Translations under genes and position numbers: made by a program
Shown: piece after piece, positions 1 through 7,291 of the stretch
Position numbering within the stretch: the first letter of the stretch is position 1
How the letters are laid out: the number at the start of each line of letters is the position of its first letter
The notes under the pieces: generated by a model
The model's database searches: none
What the model saw: the letters and a program-made list of their open reading frames with translations, nothing else
What the model was told of the DNA's origin: nothing
From: an uncultured bacterium
GTDB taxonomy: Bacteria > Bacteroidota > Bacteroidia > Bacteroidales > Paludibacteraceae
Assembly (NCBI GenBank): GCA_946183755.1
Contig: CAMHCZ010000009.1
Span: forward strand, 1 to 22,675
Reading direction: 5' to 3'
Length of the DNA: 22,675 bases

Positions 1-134
1 ACGTAGAAAATACAACTACACATATGGCTTATATATAGGAGATATTTCCAAATAAGCGCCAAAATGTAGATAGTTTTTAAACACTGTATTTTTGCAGGTT
101 TCTTGCCGAAGATTGAGGTGCGTCGCTACAGATG

Positions 135-166
135 AAAAAGGATAGCCCGAAAAGCTATCCTTTTTT
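135..166. terminator. Bidirectional intrinsic terminator
   Basis: A perfect 12-bp stem (135-146 with 154-165, sequence aaaaaggatagc) closes a 7-nt loop and is A-rich on one side and T-rich on the other, so it can work on both strands. It lies 24 bp past the stop of the minus-strand gene at 190 and probably ends the topA operon transcript. It could also stop plus-strand transcription from the left edge. No convincing gene was found in 1-134. Confidence 0.85.
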
Positions 167-189
167 ATTTCTATGCGGTCTGGAAGAAT

Positions 190-1089
190 TTACTTCTTTG
201 TGATGTTGAAGGTGGTGGAAGCGAGCGCTGCGCCGTCGATGAAGACGTCCACTTTGTACGTGCCGGGCATGAGTGTCTCGGTCACGTCGTAATACAGTAT
301 CTGCTGCTGCTTCTCGCCCTTGTACTCGATGTCCTTCTTCATTGAGTAGGCTATGTAGTTGCCTTCGTACTTGAACTTGGTGTTGCCCTTGTTCAGGCAC
401 TCGTGCGAAGGAGAGAGTATTCTCATGTAGATGGTCTTGTAGCCCACCTGCGTCGTCACGTTCTTTCCTATGAGTATGTTGACGGCGATTCTCTGTATCT
501 TGCCGAGTCGGTTGGTCACGTTGCCGCGCTTGTTCAGTGTTTCCACTGAGAGTATGTCCACATCTATCATCGCCGCGCGAGTGACGACTTCTGTGAGCTG
601 CTGCTTGTCCTTGGTCAGCTGCTCGTTCTTAGTGGTTGTCTCCTCCACTTGCTGCTTCATCTGCGAGTTCTCGTTGCGCAGCGCGCTGTTCACGCGGTTC
701 AGCGAGTCCACTTTGCGTATGTAGTCATACAGCACAGTTCTTACGACTGAAAGTTCGTCCTTGAGTTCCTGTATTTTCTTTGCGTCGGTGGCTTTGACGG
801 TGTTCAGCTCGTCAATCAGGAGCTGGATTTTCTGCTTCTGCTCCTCGATTTGCGCTATGAGCGAATCGTTGCCTATGTTCATGGCGCTGAACTCGTTGAT
901 TTCGGCTTGCATCGAGAGCAGGTCCTCCTGCGCCTGGCGCTTTTCCATATCCAGCAGTTCCTCGGCGGCCTTCAGGTCCTCCTGCTGCTTCTCGTTCTCC
1001 TGCGAGAGTCTGACGAACTGCACGCCCAGCACTCCGAGAGCGGCTATGGCGACTGCTATGATGATGGTGATGATTATTTTTCTCTTCAT
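190..1089 (-). CDS. Membrane-anchored coiled-coil protein of unknown function
   Basis: The 299-residue product has a short basic start (MKRK), one hydrophobic segment at about residues 5-26 and no lipobox, so it is probably anchored in the inner membrane with the rest in the periplasm. Residues about 27-170 are rich in Glu, Gln, Lys and Leu in heptad-like order, a long coiled coil. The last ~120 residues look like a compact beta domain (alternating segments such as YKTIYMRIL and GTYKVDVFI), but I do not recognise a named family. It starts 6 bp after the topA stop codon on the same strand, so the two are almost certainly co-transcribed, possibly with translational coupling. The terminator at 135-166 ends the unit. 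No function can be assigned; a structural or envelope-scaffold role is only a guess from the coiled coil. Confidence 0.88.
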   Translation of the reverse strand: MKRKIIITIIIAVAIAALGVLGVQFVRLSQENEKQQEDLKAAEELLDMEKRQAQEDLLSMQAEINEFSAMNIGNDSLIAQIEEQKQKIQLLIDELNTVKATDAKKIQELKDELSVVRTVLYDYIRKVDSLNRVNSALRNENSQMKQQVEETTTKNEQLTKDKQQLTEVVTRAAMIDVDILSVETLNKRGNVTNRLGKIQRIAVNILIGKNVTTQVGYKTIYMRILSPSHECLNKGNTKFKYEGNYIAYSMKKDIEYKGEKQQQILYYDVTETLMPGTYKVDVFIDGAALASTTFNITKK

Positions 1090-1095
1090 AGTCGT

Positions 1096-3447
1096 TTATT
1101 TACTGCCTTTGGCTGTTGTACGGCGTGCGCGTCCGCGCTTCGGCTTGTCGGACTTGTCTTCGTTCTCTATGATGGTCTTGCATTCCTCGAGTGTCAGAGC
1201 CGCAGGGTCCTGCTTCTTAGGAATCTTGTAGTTTGACTTCTTGTATGAGATGTAAGGACCGAATCTTCCGTTGAGAATCTGGAGTTCAGGCTCTTCGTCG
1301 AAAGTCTTTATTATCTTGTTCTTGTCGTCGGTGCGCTTCTTCTCTATCAGTTCGATGGCTCTCTCGAGTGTTATGGTCAGAGGGTCCTCGCCCTTAGGTA
1401 TAGAGACGAACTTTGAGTTGTGGCGGATGTATGGTCCGAAACGTCCCACGGCAGCCACGATGTCCTTGTCCTCGAACTGTCCAAGTGTGCGTGGCAGCTT
1501 GAAGAGGTCGAGCACTTCGTCGAGAGTTATGGTCTCGATGCTCTGTCCTTTGCGCAGAGGCGCGAAGCGTGGCTTCTCCTCCTCGTCGGCCGAGCCTATC
1601 TGCGCCACAGGTCCGAATCGTCCTATCTTGACAGAGACTGGTTTGCCCGTTCCCGGTTCCTCGCCGAGTATTCTCTCGCCTATCTTGTGCTCGGACTTGA
1701 CCATCGACGCCTCCACAGAAGGGTGGAAATCCTTGTAGAACTTGTCGATGGACTTCTTCCAGTCGGTCTTGCCCTCGGCTATGTTGTCGAAGTCCTTCTC
1801 CACCTTGGCTGTGAAGTTGTAGTCCATTATGTTAGGGAAGGTCTGGTCCAGGAAGTCGGTCACGACGATTCCGGTGTCTGTAGGCAGCAGTTTGCCCTTC
1901 TCCGCTCCGGTTATCTCCTCCTTCATCTCGTCCACTATCGCGTTGTCCTTGCCGAGGCTCAGCACGTTGTAGAGTCTCTTCACGCCTTCCTTCTCGCCCT
2001 TCTCCACGTATCCGCGGTTCTGTATTGTCGATATGATAGGCGCGTATGTTGATGGGCGGCCGATGCCGAGTTCCTCGAGCTTGCGCACGAGCGAAGCCTC
2101 GGTGTAGCGTGCAGGGTGCTGGCTGAATCGTTCAGTGGCGTTTATGCCGTTCATCTTCAGCGCGTCGCCCTTCTTGAGAGGAGGCAGTATTGAGCTGTCC
2201 TCCTTTGCTGTCTCGTCGTCGGTGCTTTCGAGGTAGAGTTTCAGGAAACCGTCGAAGGTCACAACCTCGCCTGTAGCCACGAACTTCTCGTCGCTTGTAG
2301 ATATTTTGATGGTGGCTGTCGTGCGCTCTATCTCGGCGTCAGCCATCTGCGATGCCACGGTTCTTTTCCATATCAGGTCGTAGAGGCGCTTCTCCTGCGC
2401 TGTGCCGCTGATAGCCTGGTTGGCTATGTATGTCGGTCTGATGGCCTCGTGAGCCTCCTGCGCTCCCTTTGAGCTGGTGTGGAACTGGCGTGTCTTTGAG
2501 TACTTCTCGCCGTAGTTTTCGGTGATGGTCTCCTTGGCAGTGCCTATGGCGAGTGTCGAGAGGTTGAGCGAGTCGGTACGCATGTATGTTATGTGTCCCG
2601 ATTCGTAGAGTGTCTGTGCCACTCTCATGGTCTGGTTCACGGAGAATCCGAGTTTGCGTGCTGCCTCCTGCTGCAGTGTCGATGTGGTGAAAGGAGGCGC
2701 TGGCGACTTCTTGGCAGGTTTTACTACCACGTTGTCGATGCTGAAGTCGGCGTTCTTGCAGTTCTCGAGGAACATGAGCACTTCCTCCTTGGTCTTGAAT
2801 CGGCTCTGCAGTTCAGCCTTCACTTTGCTTGCCTTGCCTTTGGCGTTGGCTATGGTGAATTCGCCTAAGACTCTGTAGCTTGCCTCGCTCTTGAAGTTGT
2901 TTATCTCACGCTCTCTCTCCACGATGAGGCGCACAGCCACGCTCTGCACACGTCCGGCAGAGAGCGAAGGCTTGATTTTTCTCCAAAGCACAGGCGAGAG
3001 CTCGTAACCCACGATGCGGTCCAGCACACGGCGTGCCTGCTGCGCGTCCACGAGGTTGATGTCAATCTCGCGAGGGGTCTCGATAGCCTTCAGTATTGCG
3101 TTCTTTGTGATTTCGTGGAAGACGATTCTCTTGGACTTCGCCTTGTCCAGTCCTAAGACTTCGGCCAAGTGCCATGATATGGCCTCTCCTTCGCGGTCCT
3201 CATCGGATGCAAGCCAAACGGTCTTTGCGCTTTTCGATGCTTTTTTCAACTCGCCCACGAGTTTGAGTTTGTCTTTAGAGACTTCGTATAGAGGTTCGTA
3301 GTTATGGTCGAAGTCGATGCCGAGTCCTTTGTCGCTCAGGTCGCGGATATGTCCGAAGCTCGACATTACTGTGAAATCTTTCCCAAGGAAGTTCTGAATG
3401 GTTTTTGCTTTCGCAGGGGACTCAACGATGACTAGATTTTCTGGCAT
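1096..3447 (-). CDS. topA: DNA topoisomerase I (type IA)
   Basis: The 783-residue product relaxes negatively supercoiled DNA by transient cleavage of one strand. The Toprim domain starts the protein (VIVESPAKAKT, catalytic Glu9) and carries the acidic SDEDREGE motif at 81-88 (Asp82, Asp84, Glu86). The type IA core follows, with SAGRVQSVAVR near 163-173 and the active-site tyrosine Tyr288 in TYMRTDS. The C-terminal part has no CxxC zinc ribbons as in E. coli TopA. Instead it has three GRFGP repeats at residues 609, 668 and 727, spaced exactly 59 residues apart, the zinc-free repeat type found in many bacteria. The tail is strongly basic (KPKRGRARR). The ATG at 3447 fits the Toprim start. It is the first gene of a two-gene unit with the coiled-coil gene at 190-1089. 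Confidence 0.98.
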   Translation of the reverse strand: MPENLVIVESPAKAKTIQNFLGKDFTVMSSFGHIRDLSDKGLGIDFDHNYEPLYEVSKDKLKLVGELKKASKSAKTVWLASDEDREGEAISWHLAEVLGLDKAKSKRIVFHEITKNAILKAIETPREIDINLVDAQQARRVLDRIVGYELSPVLWRKIKPSLSAGRVQSVAVRLIVEREREINNFKSEASYRVLGEFTIANAKGKASKVKAELQSRFKTKEEVLMFLENCKNADFSIDNVVVKPAKKSPAPPFTTSTLQQEAARKLGFSVNQTMRVAQTLYESGHITYMRTDSLNLSTLAIGTAKETITENYGEKYSKTRQFHTSSKGAQEAHEAIRPTYIANQAISGTAQEKRLYDLIWKRTVASQMADAEIERTTATIKISTSDEKFVATGEVVTFDGFLKLYLESTDDETAKEDSSILPPLKKGDALKMNGINATERFSQHPARYTEASLVRKLEELGIGRPSTYAPIISTIQNRGYVEKGEKEGVKRLYNVLSLGKDNAIVDEMKEEITGAEKGKLLPTDTGIVVTDFLDQTFPNIMDYNFTAKVEKDFDNIAEGKTDWKKSIDKFYKDFHPSVEASMVKSEHKIGERILGEEPGTGKPVSVKIGRFGPVAQIGSADEEEKPRFAPLRKGQSIETITLDEVLDLFKLPRTLGQFEDKDIVAAVGRFGPYIRHNSKFVSIPKGEDPLTITLERAIELIEKKRTDDKNKIIKTFDEEPELQILNGRFGPYISYKKSNYKIPKKQDPAALTLEECKTIIENEDKSDKPKRGRARRTTAKGSK

Positions 3448-3493
3448 GATTGAATCTTTTTCTATTTATATGTGTGATTTTTCTTTTGGCGTG

Positions 3494-3525
3494 CAAAATA
3501 ACGAATAAAAAAACGGAGACACAAA
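3494..3525 (-). promoter_or_regulatory. Probable topA promoter
   Basis: On the minus strand a TTTG box (3525-3522) is followed after 20 bp by TTATTTTG (3501-3494), one mismatch from the Bacteroides -7 consensus TAnnTTTG. Spacing of 19-21 bp is usual. The transcript would start near 3487, about 40 nt before the topA ATG. Confidence 0.55.
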
Positions 3526-3542
3526 TCGTAACTCCGTTTTTT
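3507..3542. terminator. Hairpin overlapping the topA promoter
   Basis: An 11-12 bp stem (aaaaaacggag at 3508-3518 with ctccgtttttt at 3532-3542) and a 13-nt loop has the form of an intrinsic terminator usable on both strands. No gene ends here: topA starts to the left and a plus-strand gene starts to the right. It may insulate the topA promoter from readthrough or be what is left of a lost gene. The topA -33 box lies in its loop. Confidence 0.5.
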
Positions 3543-3604
3543 GTAAATCTTATTAATCAGTTGATTAAGTGTGCGGTGTAAAAAGCAGAGCGCGAGGGCT
3601 CATC

Positions 3605-3632
3605 TTTGTGTGTGATATAATCTCTATCTTTG
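3605..3632 (+). promoter_or_regulatory. Possible promoter of the gene at 3763
   Basis: TATCTTTG at 3625-3632 matches TAnnTTTG exactly. A TTTG at 3605-3608 lies 16 bp upstream, shorter than the usual 19-21 bp, so the -33 assignment is weak. The 5' leader to the ATG at 3763 would be about 125 nt. Confidence 0.4.
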
Positions 3633-3676
3633 GCAAAGTGATTTGACAAATCCAGCAAAAACGAACTATGAATTTT

Positions 3677-3698
3677 CTGGAACATATTGAATGTTCAG
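3677..3698. repeat. Short inverted repeat upstream of 3763
   Basis: Arms ctggaacat (3677-3685) and atgttcag (3691-3698) pair around a 5-nt centre with one bulged G. It lies between the putative promoter and the start codon, so it could be an operator or a leader hairpin. Confidence 0.4.
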
Positions 3699-3762
3699 AT
3701 GTATTTATGGAGCAATGGGGTTTGTCCATGGACTATATGTAATTTTATTCAATAAAAAGATC

Positions 3763-4240
3763 ATGAAGAAGTTGTTATTTCTATTTACATTTTTGATTCT
3801 ATGTTTTTATTCTGATTCACACCCCCCAAAAGACACAATGTGTGATTATATCAACGATAAAGAAGCGGTTTGGCTAAATAAACTTGCTTCATTGCATGGG
3901 ATAGAATATGATTTCACCGGCAAGAAAGTAGCATTTTACACCGGTCCTGGAGCTGACGCACGACGAAGCAAAGAAGATTTTCTGTCTAAATGCCGTAATA
4001 TTGATGATGAATATAACCCGAATTCGTTCTATACTCCTAGAATCTATATTTTCAATGAAGAAGAAAAGAAAAAGGCCGATGAATACGACGCAGTTATTGT
4101 GTATGGTTCAGTAAAGCAGCTCCCTTCTAAGAAAACTCTTATTAGACGCTTGCATAGATTACGCCTTTTTAGATAGCTACAGCGACAGCTGTCCGCACGT
4201 GGTTGTCGAGTACCGCCTTCGGACAATAACAAACGCTTGA
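3763..4240 (+). pseudogene. Small exported protein of unknown function, apparently frameshifted
   Basis: The open frame from the ATG at 3763 gives 137 residues up to a stop at 4174-4176. It begins with a signal peptide (MKKLLFLFTFLILCFYS); a longer start at 3691 adds 24 unlikely residues ahead of it. The last ~13 residues turn abruptly basic (TLIRRLHRLRLFR), which suggests a wrong frame. If one base is skipped in the A run at about 4129-4135, reading continues in the next frame through residues such as DACIDYAFLDSY and PHVVVEYR to a TGA at 4238-4240, inside the terminator stem, for about 158 residues. That fits the VIVYGS segment before it far better. So the gene is a recent pseudogene, a phase-variable or slippage-dependent gene, or a sequencing error. 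The family is not recognised. The gene is AT-rich compared with topA and trpS. Confidence 0.65.
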
Positions 4241-4259
4241 GAAAAACTCTCAAGCGTTT
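4231..4259. terminator. Bidirectional terminator between convergent genes
   Basis: A perfect 12-bp stem (aaacgcttgaga at 4231-4242 with its complement at 4248-4259) has a 5-nt loop, a T run after it and an A-rich flank. It serves the plus-strand gene at 3763 and trpS on the minus strand. Confidence 0.9.
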
Positions 4260-4285
4260 TTTATTTGCGTTCAAAAATGTCTTGT

Positions 4286-5281
4286 TTAGAAAGGTTTGAA
4301 ACCGATGATTTCTCTTACCTCTTGGATTGTCTTGCGTGCGTTCTCTCTTGCTTTCTCGGCGCCCATCTTTGTGACTTTGGAGATGTAGGCGTCGTCGGCT
4401 GAGATAGCTTTTATCTTCTCGCTGAACGGAGCGACGAATTTTATCATGTCCTCGGCGAGCTGCTTCTTCATGTCGCCGTAGCGTATCGCGCATTTGTTGT
4501 ACTGTTCGTCGAAGAACGCCACTGTGTCCGGCGTAGAGACGATGGACATGAGCTGGAAGAGGTTTTTTATCGCCTCTGGCTTCTCCTGGTTAGGCTCGGT
4601 CGGTCCGCCGTCGGTCTTGGCTTTCATCACTTTCTTTCTTATGTCCTCAGGTGTGTCGTTTAGGTAGATGGCGTTGCCTTCGCCCTCGCTCTTGCCCATC
4701 TTGCCCGAGCCGTTGAGTCCCGGCACTTTGACGAGCTCGCCGCCGTAGTTGAATGCCTGTGGCTCCTTGAAGTAATCGACGCCGTAGATGTTGTTGAATC
4801 GGTTGCCGAATGTTCTTGTCATCTCAAGGTGCGGAGCCTGGTCCTTGCCAACAGGCACTTTCGTAGCCTTGTGCAGGAGTATGTCGGCAGCCATGAGCGT
4901 AGGGTATGTCAGCAGTCCGGCGTTGACGTTCTGTGGGTTCTGGCGCACCTTCTCCTTGAATGTCGCGCAGCGCTCCAGCTCGCCGATGTAGGCGTTCATG
5001 TTGAGGAAGAGGTAGAGCTCGATGACTTCAGGCACGTCGCTCTGCACGTAGAGTGTGCACTTCTCAGGGTCGAGTCCTGCGGCGAGGTAATCGACGAGTA
5101 TGCTCTTTACGTTGCCGTGCAGGTCATCGGGGTGCGGATGTGTAGTAAGTGAGTGATAGTCAGCTATGAAGAAATAGCAATTGTATTCGTTCTGCATCTT
5201 GATGAAGTTCTTGAGCGCTCCGAAGTAGTTGCCCAAGTGCAGGTTTCCGGTTGGGCGTATGCCGCTTACTACAGTTTCCAT
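4286..5281 (-). CDS. trpS: Tryptophanyl-tRNA synthetase
   Basis: The 331-residue class I aminoacyl-tRNA synthetase activates tryptophan with ATP and loads it on tRNA-Trp. The start at 5281 gives METVVSGIRPTGNLHLGN, the usual N-terminus of the family with the HIGH-type motif (HLGN, residues 15-18). An upstream in-frame ATG at 5332 would add 17 Asn/Lys-rich residues that do not belong to the family. The second signature is KMGKS at residues 194-198, a variant of KMSKS. Other family segments include GKDQAPHLEMTR and QSDVPEV. The length is typical for bacterial TrpRS. The gene stands alone, with its own promoter and a terminator shared with the convergent gene. Confidence 0.97.
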   Translation of the reverse strand: METVVSGIRPTGNLHLGNYFGALKNFIKMQNEYNCYFFIADYHSLTTHPHPDDLHGNVKSILVDYLAAGLDPEKCTLYVQSDVPEVIELYLFLNMNAYIGELERCATFKEKVRQNPQNVNAGLLTYPTLMAADILLHKATKVPVGKDQAPHLEMTRTFGNRFNNIYGVDYFKEPQAFNYGGELVKVPGLNGSGKMGKSEGEGNAIYLNDTPEDIRKKVMKAKTDGGPTEPNQEKPEAIKNLFQLMSIVSTPDTVAFFDEQYNKCAIRYGDMKKQLAEDMIKFVAPFSEKIKAISADDAYISKVTKMGAEKARENARKTIQEVREIIGFKPF

Positions 5282-5329
5282 TTTATTATCGTTTTTGTTG
5301 TTTGTCTTTATTTTTGCGTTTACGAGGCA

Positions 5330-5361
5330 CAAAAATAGTGATATTTTGAAGAAGAAAGAAA
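5330..5361 (-). promoter_or_regulatory. Probable trpS promoter
   Basis: On the minus strand TATTTTTG (5337-5330) matches TAnnTTTG. A TTTC box (5361-5358) lies 20 bp upstream, one base from TTTG. Transcription would begin about 42 nt before the chosen ATG at 5281, which also argues against the upstream start at 5332. Confidence 0.6.
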
Positions 5362-5378
5362 AGGAGTTTGTTTTATTC

Positions 5379-5461
5379 GGTGCTTCGGCACCATCCGGTC
5401 ATTGAGCGAAGCCGAAATGCGGATGGGGCGTTATCCGGTGCTTCGGCTACGCTCAGCAACC
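5379..5461. repeat. Intergenic inverted-repeat element with a TTCG hairpin
   Basis: Two 20-bp arms (5397-5416 and 5442-5461, core TGAGCGnAGCCGAA) are inverted copies matching at 16 of 20 positions. Just before them GGTGC-TTCG-GCACC (5379-5392) forms a small perfect hairpin with a TTCG tetraloop, and ccggtgcttcgg-like words recur at 5435-5446. The element sits in the divergent gap between trpS and the lipoprotein gene. It resembles a small dispersed (REP-like) repeat, but copies elsewhere cannot be checked from this window. Confidence 0.6.
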
Positions 5462-5517
5462 AAATACCAGCAACCGAAAGCCGCAGATGATTTGTTTCGT
5501 TTTAAGAAACAATATTC

Positions 5518-5525
5518 TATATTTG
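5518..5525 (+). promoter_or_regulatory. -7 box of the lipoprotein gene at 5559
   Basis: TATATTTG matches the Bacteroides -7 consensus exactly and lies 33 bp before the ATG at 5559. A TTTG at 5491-5494 is 23 bp upstream, slightly farther than usual, so only the -7 box is called. Confidence 0.55.
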
Positions 5526-5558
5526 CGGAGACAATAACCAAATTAAAACATAAGAAAC

Positions 5559-5978
5559 ATGAAGAAACTATTATTCCCATTGTTCGCTGTTGCAGCGATG
5601 GTGCTTGCATCTTGTTCTAGTGATGATGACGACAAGGAGCCAGCAGCAACACATTATTATACAATAGCAACAGAAGATATGTCTTGGGGCAAAGCCAACC
5701 AAGCAGACATTGAATATGTCGCTAACTTCTTTACTGATGACGTGAGAATGTTTACAATGGAAGGCACAAGAGACGAAGCCGACCAGAAAGCGTTGAAATA
5801 CTACAAAGACATTCTTTCGCAGATAGATGATGAGCGAGTACGCAATGCCTTCCCAGCTGTTTACGATGAAGGTTTGGAGGAATACTTGTACTTCGCAGTG
5901 CATCTGACTCGCACCGAGGGTCGTCCAGACACGCTTGCGTCAAAGCGTTGGGCGCTTAACGGCGTTGAAGAGAACTAA
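5559..5978 (+). CDS. Small predicted lipoprotein of unknown function
   Basis: The 139-residue product has an SPII signal peptide with lipobox LASC (lipidated Cys19) followed by SSDDDD. An acidic stretch right after the cysteine is typical of Bacteroidota lipoproteins that may be exported to the cell surface. The mature part has an aromatic-rich start (THYYTI), a central helical-looking stretch (RDEADQKALKYYKDIL) and a beta-like segment (LEEYLYFAVHLTR). No family is recognised. It has its own -7 box and ends before a terminator shared with the convergent AraC-type gene, so it appears monocistronic. Confidence 0.88.
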   Translation: MKKLLFPLFAVAAMVLASCSSDDDDKEPAATHYYTIATEDMSWGKANQADIEYVANFFTDDVRMFTMEGTRDEADQKALKYYKDILSQIDDERVRNAFPAVYDEGLEEYLYFAVHLTRTEGRPDTLASKRWALNGVEEN

Positions 5979-6000
5979 GTAGGAATCAACAGAAATAATA

Positions 6001-6039
6001 AAGGCAGCGGAGAGAGAAATCTTCGCTGCCTTGTTTTTT
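6001..6039. terminator. Bidirectional terminator between convergent genes
   Basis: A 9-bp stem (aaggcagcg at 6001-6009 with cgctgcctt at 6024-6032) with a 14-nt loop that can partly pair is followed by gtttttta. It lies between the lipoprotein stop (5978) and the stop of the minus-strand AraC-type gene (6051). Confidence 0.8.
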
Positions 6040-6050
6040 ATGTGCCGGCG

Positions 6051-7157
6051 CTATGCCAGTTTGCCCTTGCCGAGCGACTTGCGGAACTCCCGCGGCGACT
6101 TGTCGAACCGCAGCTTGAACGCCTTGCTCATGGACTGTATGTCCTTGTAGCCCGACGCGAGCGCCACTTCGGTTATGGTCATGTCGGAGGTGTTGAGCAG
6201 CCGTGCGCACTTGAGCAGTTTCTTCTCCGACACCCACGCCGAGAACGACATGCCCAGCTCCTTGTAGAGGTATTTGCTGAAGCTGTCGTTGGACACTTTC
6301 AGCGCGTTGGCTATGTCGCTTATGTTGGCCTTTGGGCGGAAGATCGGGTTGTTCTCCTCTCTGAGCAGCAGTATCTCCAGGTTCTCCCTTATGATTTGCG
6401 CAGGAGACTTCTCGCTCGACTTCTGCATGCACGACTTGCGGTATCTGTCATATATGAAATATGTGCGTGACACAGCCACTATCAGCAGCACGTTCGCCAC
6501 GAAGTGCGGCCAGATGCTCTCTATGAAGTGCGCCGACATGGAGAATGTCATTATGCTTGTGTATGAGAATATGCTTATCGCCTCGTCTTTCATGCGCTTC
6601 CTCACTTCCGTAGATACTTCCTTCTTCTTGCGGAAGTACTTCAAATAGCTGTTAATGAGCATGTAGATCATGAAGATGTAGCATGTGACGATAATGATGT
6701 TCATGATTTCCCTCACCACGAAGAAGGCTCCTATGAAGTTGTCGGTGTGGCAGATGTCGGCGTAGTTATAGAGAGGCTTGTATAGGTTGAGTGCCTGGCT
6801 GACGTAGTTGCCAACGACGCAGATGACAGCGTACTGCAGCAGCATGAACCATGAGTATGGGTTCTTGTAGTAGTCTTTGCCGAAGTGGGCTATGGACAGG
6901 AGTATGAACGTGACGAAGGTGATGTATTCCCAGCACATCGCGTTGGTGGCGAGTATTTCCGGCTGTCCGTTGTGCACAATGTGTGCGTTGGCGGTGACCG
7001 TCACGGCAAGCAGCGCGAAGAACGCGATGAAGGACTTGCGTCGCAGCTGGAAGCGCTTGTTCTTCATCTTTCTGCTGGCGAAGATCATGTAGAAGAGCAT
7101 GCACAAAGCCTGCAACAGGAGCAAAGAGCATGAAATGTAAAAAGCAATAGTGGCCAT
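6051..7157 (-). CDS. Membrane-embedded AraC-family transcriptional regulator
   Basis: The 368-residue product has about six or seven hydrophobic segments in its first ~215 residues (for example at the N-terminus, FFALLAVTVTA, ITFVTFILLSIA, IIIVTCYIFMIYML and ANVLLIVAV). An AraC/XylS DNA-binding domain of about 100 residues ends it. Both helix-turn-helix units are visible: ISDIANALKVSNDSFSKYL and ITEVALASGYKDIQSMSKAF, followed by SPREFRK. This architecture, a membrane sensor fused to an AraC domain, is common in Bacteroidota. The start at 7157 is preferred over an in-frame ATG at 7205 because the 16 extra residues are Lys/Asn-rich and the A-rich stretch before 7157 looks like a Bacteroidota translation start. 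It is divergent from the giant surface-protein operon with an overlapping promoter region, so it is the obvious candidate regulator of that operon. This is inferred from position. Confidence 0.9.
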   Translation of the reverse strand: MATIAFYISCSLLLLQALCMLFYMIFASRKMKNKRFQLRRKSFIAFFALLAVTVTANAHIVHNGQPEILATNAMCWEYITFVTFILLSIAHFGKDYYKNPYSWFMLLQYAVICVVGNYVSQALNLYKPLYNYADICHTDNFIGAFFVVREIMNIIIVTCYIFMIYMLINSYLKYFRKKKEVSTEVRKRMKDEAISIFSYTSIMTFSMSAHFIESIWPHFVANVLLIVAVSRTYFIYDRYRKSCMQKSSEKSPAQIIRENLEILLLREENNPIFRPKANISDIANALKVSNDSFSKYLYKELGMSFSAWVSEKKLLKCARLLNTSDMTITEVALASGYKDIQSMSKAFKLRFDKSPREFRKSLGKGKLA

Positions 7158-7254
7158 ATTTAAGACTTTTTCTTTCTTTTTGTTACGGAAGTTTAAGATT
7201 TGCAACCAAAGTGGTGTAAAAAATTGTAAAAGTATGATTGCAATATCAATCCTG

Positions 7255-7286
7255 TTGTGACAAAAATATGGAATTAAATAATTTTG
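7255..7286 (+). promoter_or_regulatory. Probable promoter of the giant surface-protein operon
   Basis: TAATTTTG at 7279-7286 matches TAnnTTTG exactly. A partial -33 box (TTG at 7255-7257) lies 21 bp upstream. It overlaps the regulator's promoter on the other strand, so one bound protein could affect both. Confidence 0.5.
7261..7268 (-). promoter_or_regulatory. Probable -7 box of the AraC-type regulator gene
   Basis: On the minus strand TATTTTTG is an exact TAnnTTTG match, about 95 nt before the ATG at 7157. No good TTTG box is found 19-21 bp upstream, so an activator may be needed or the call may be wrong. Confidence 0.45.
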
Positions 7287-7291
7287 CGCCT

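Noticed and set aside
2..55. Possible C-terminal end of a plus-strand gene (17 codons to a TAA)
   Set aside because: Too short to tell from chance in AT-rich DNA; no terminator directly follows it.
1420..2052. Long plus-strand open frame (210 codons) inside topA
   Set aside because: It is antisense to the Toprim-type gene with all topoisomerase motifs, has no promoter or family-like features, and reflects the codon bias of topA.
3691..3762. Upstream start for the frameshifted exported-protein gene
   Set aside because: It would place 24 residues before a clear signal peptide and overlaps an inverted repeat; the ATG at 3763 is much better.
5402..5620. 72-codon plus-strand frame across the inverted-repeat element
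   Set aside because: It begins in the repeat, crosses the -7 box and overlaps the lipoprotein start in another frame; not a real gene.
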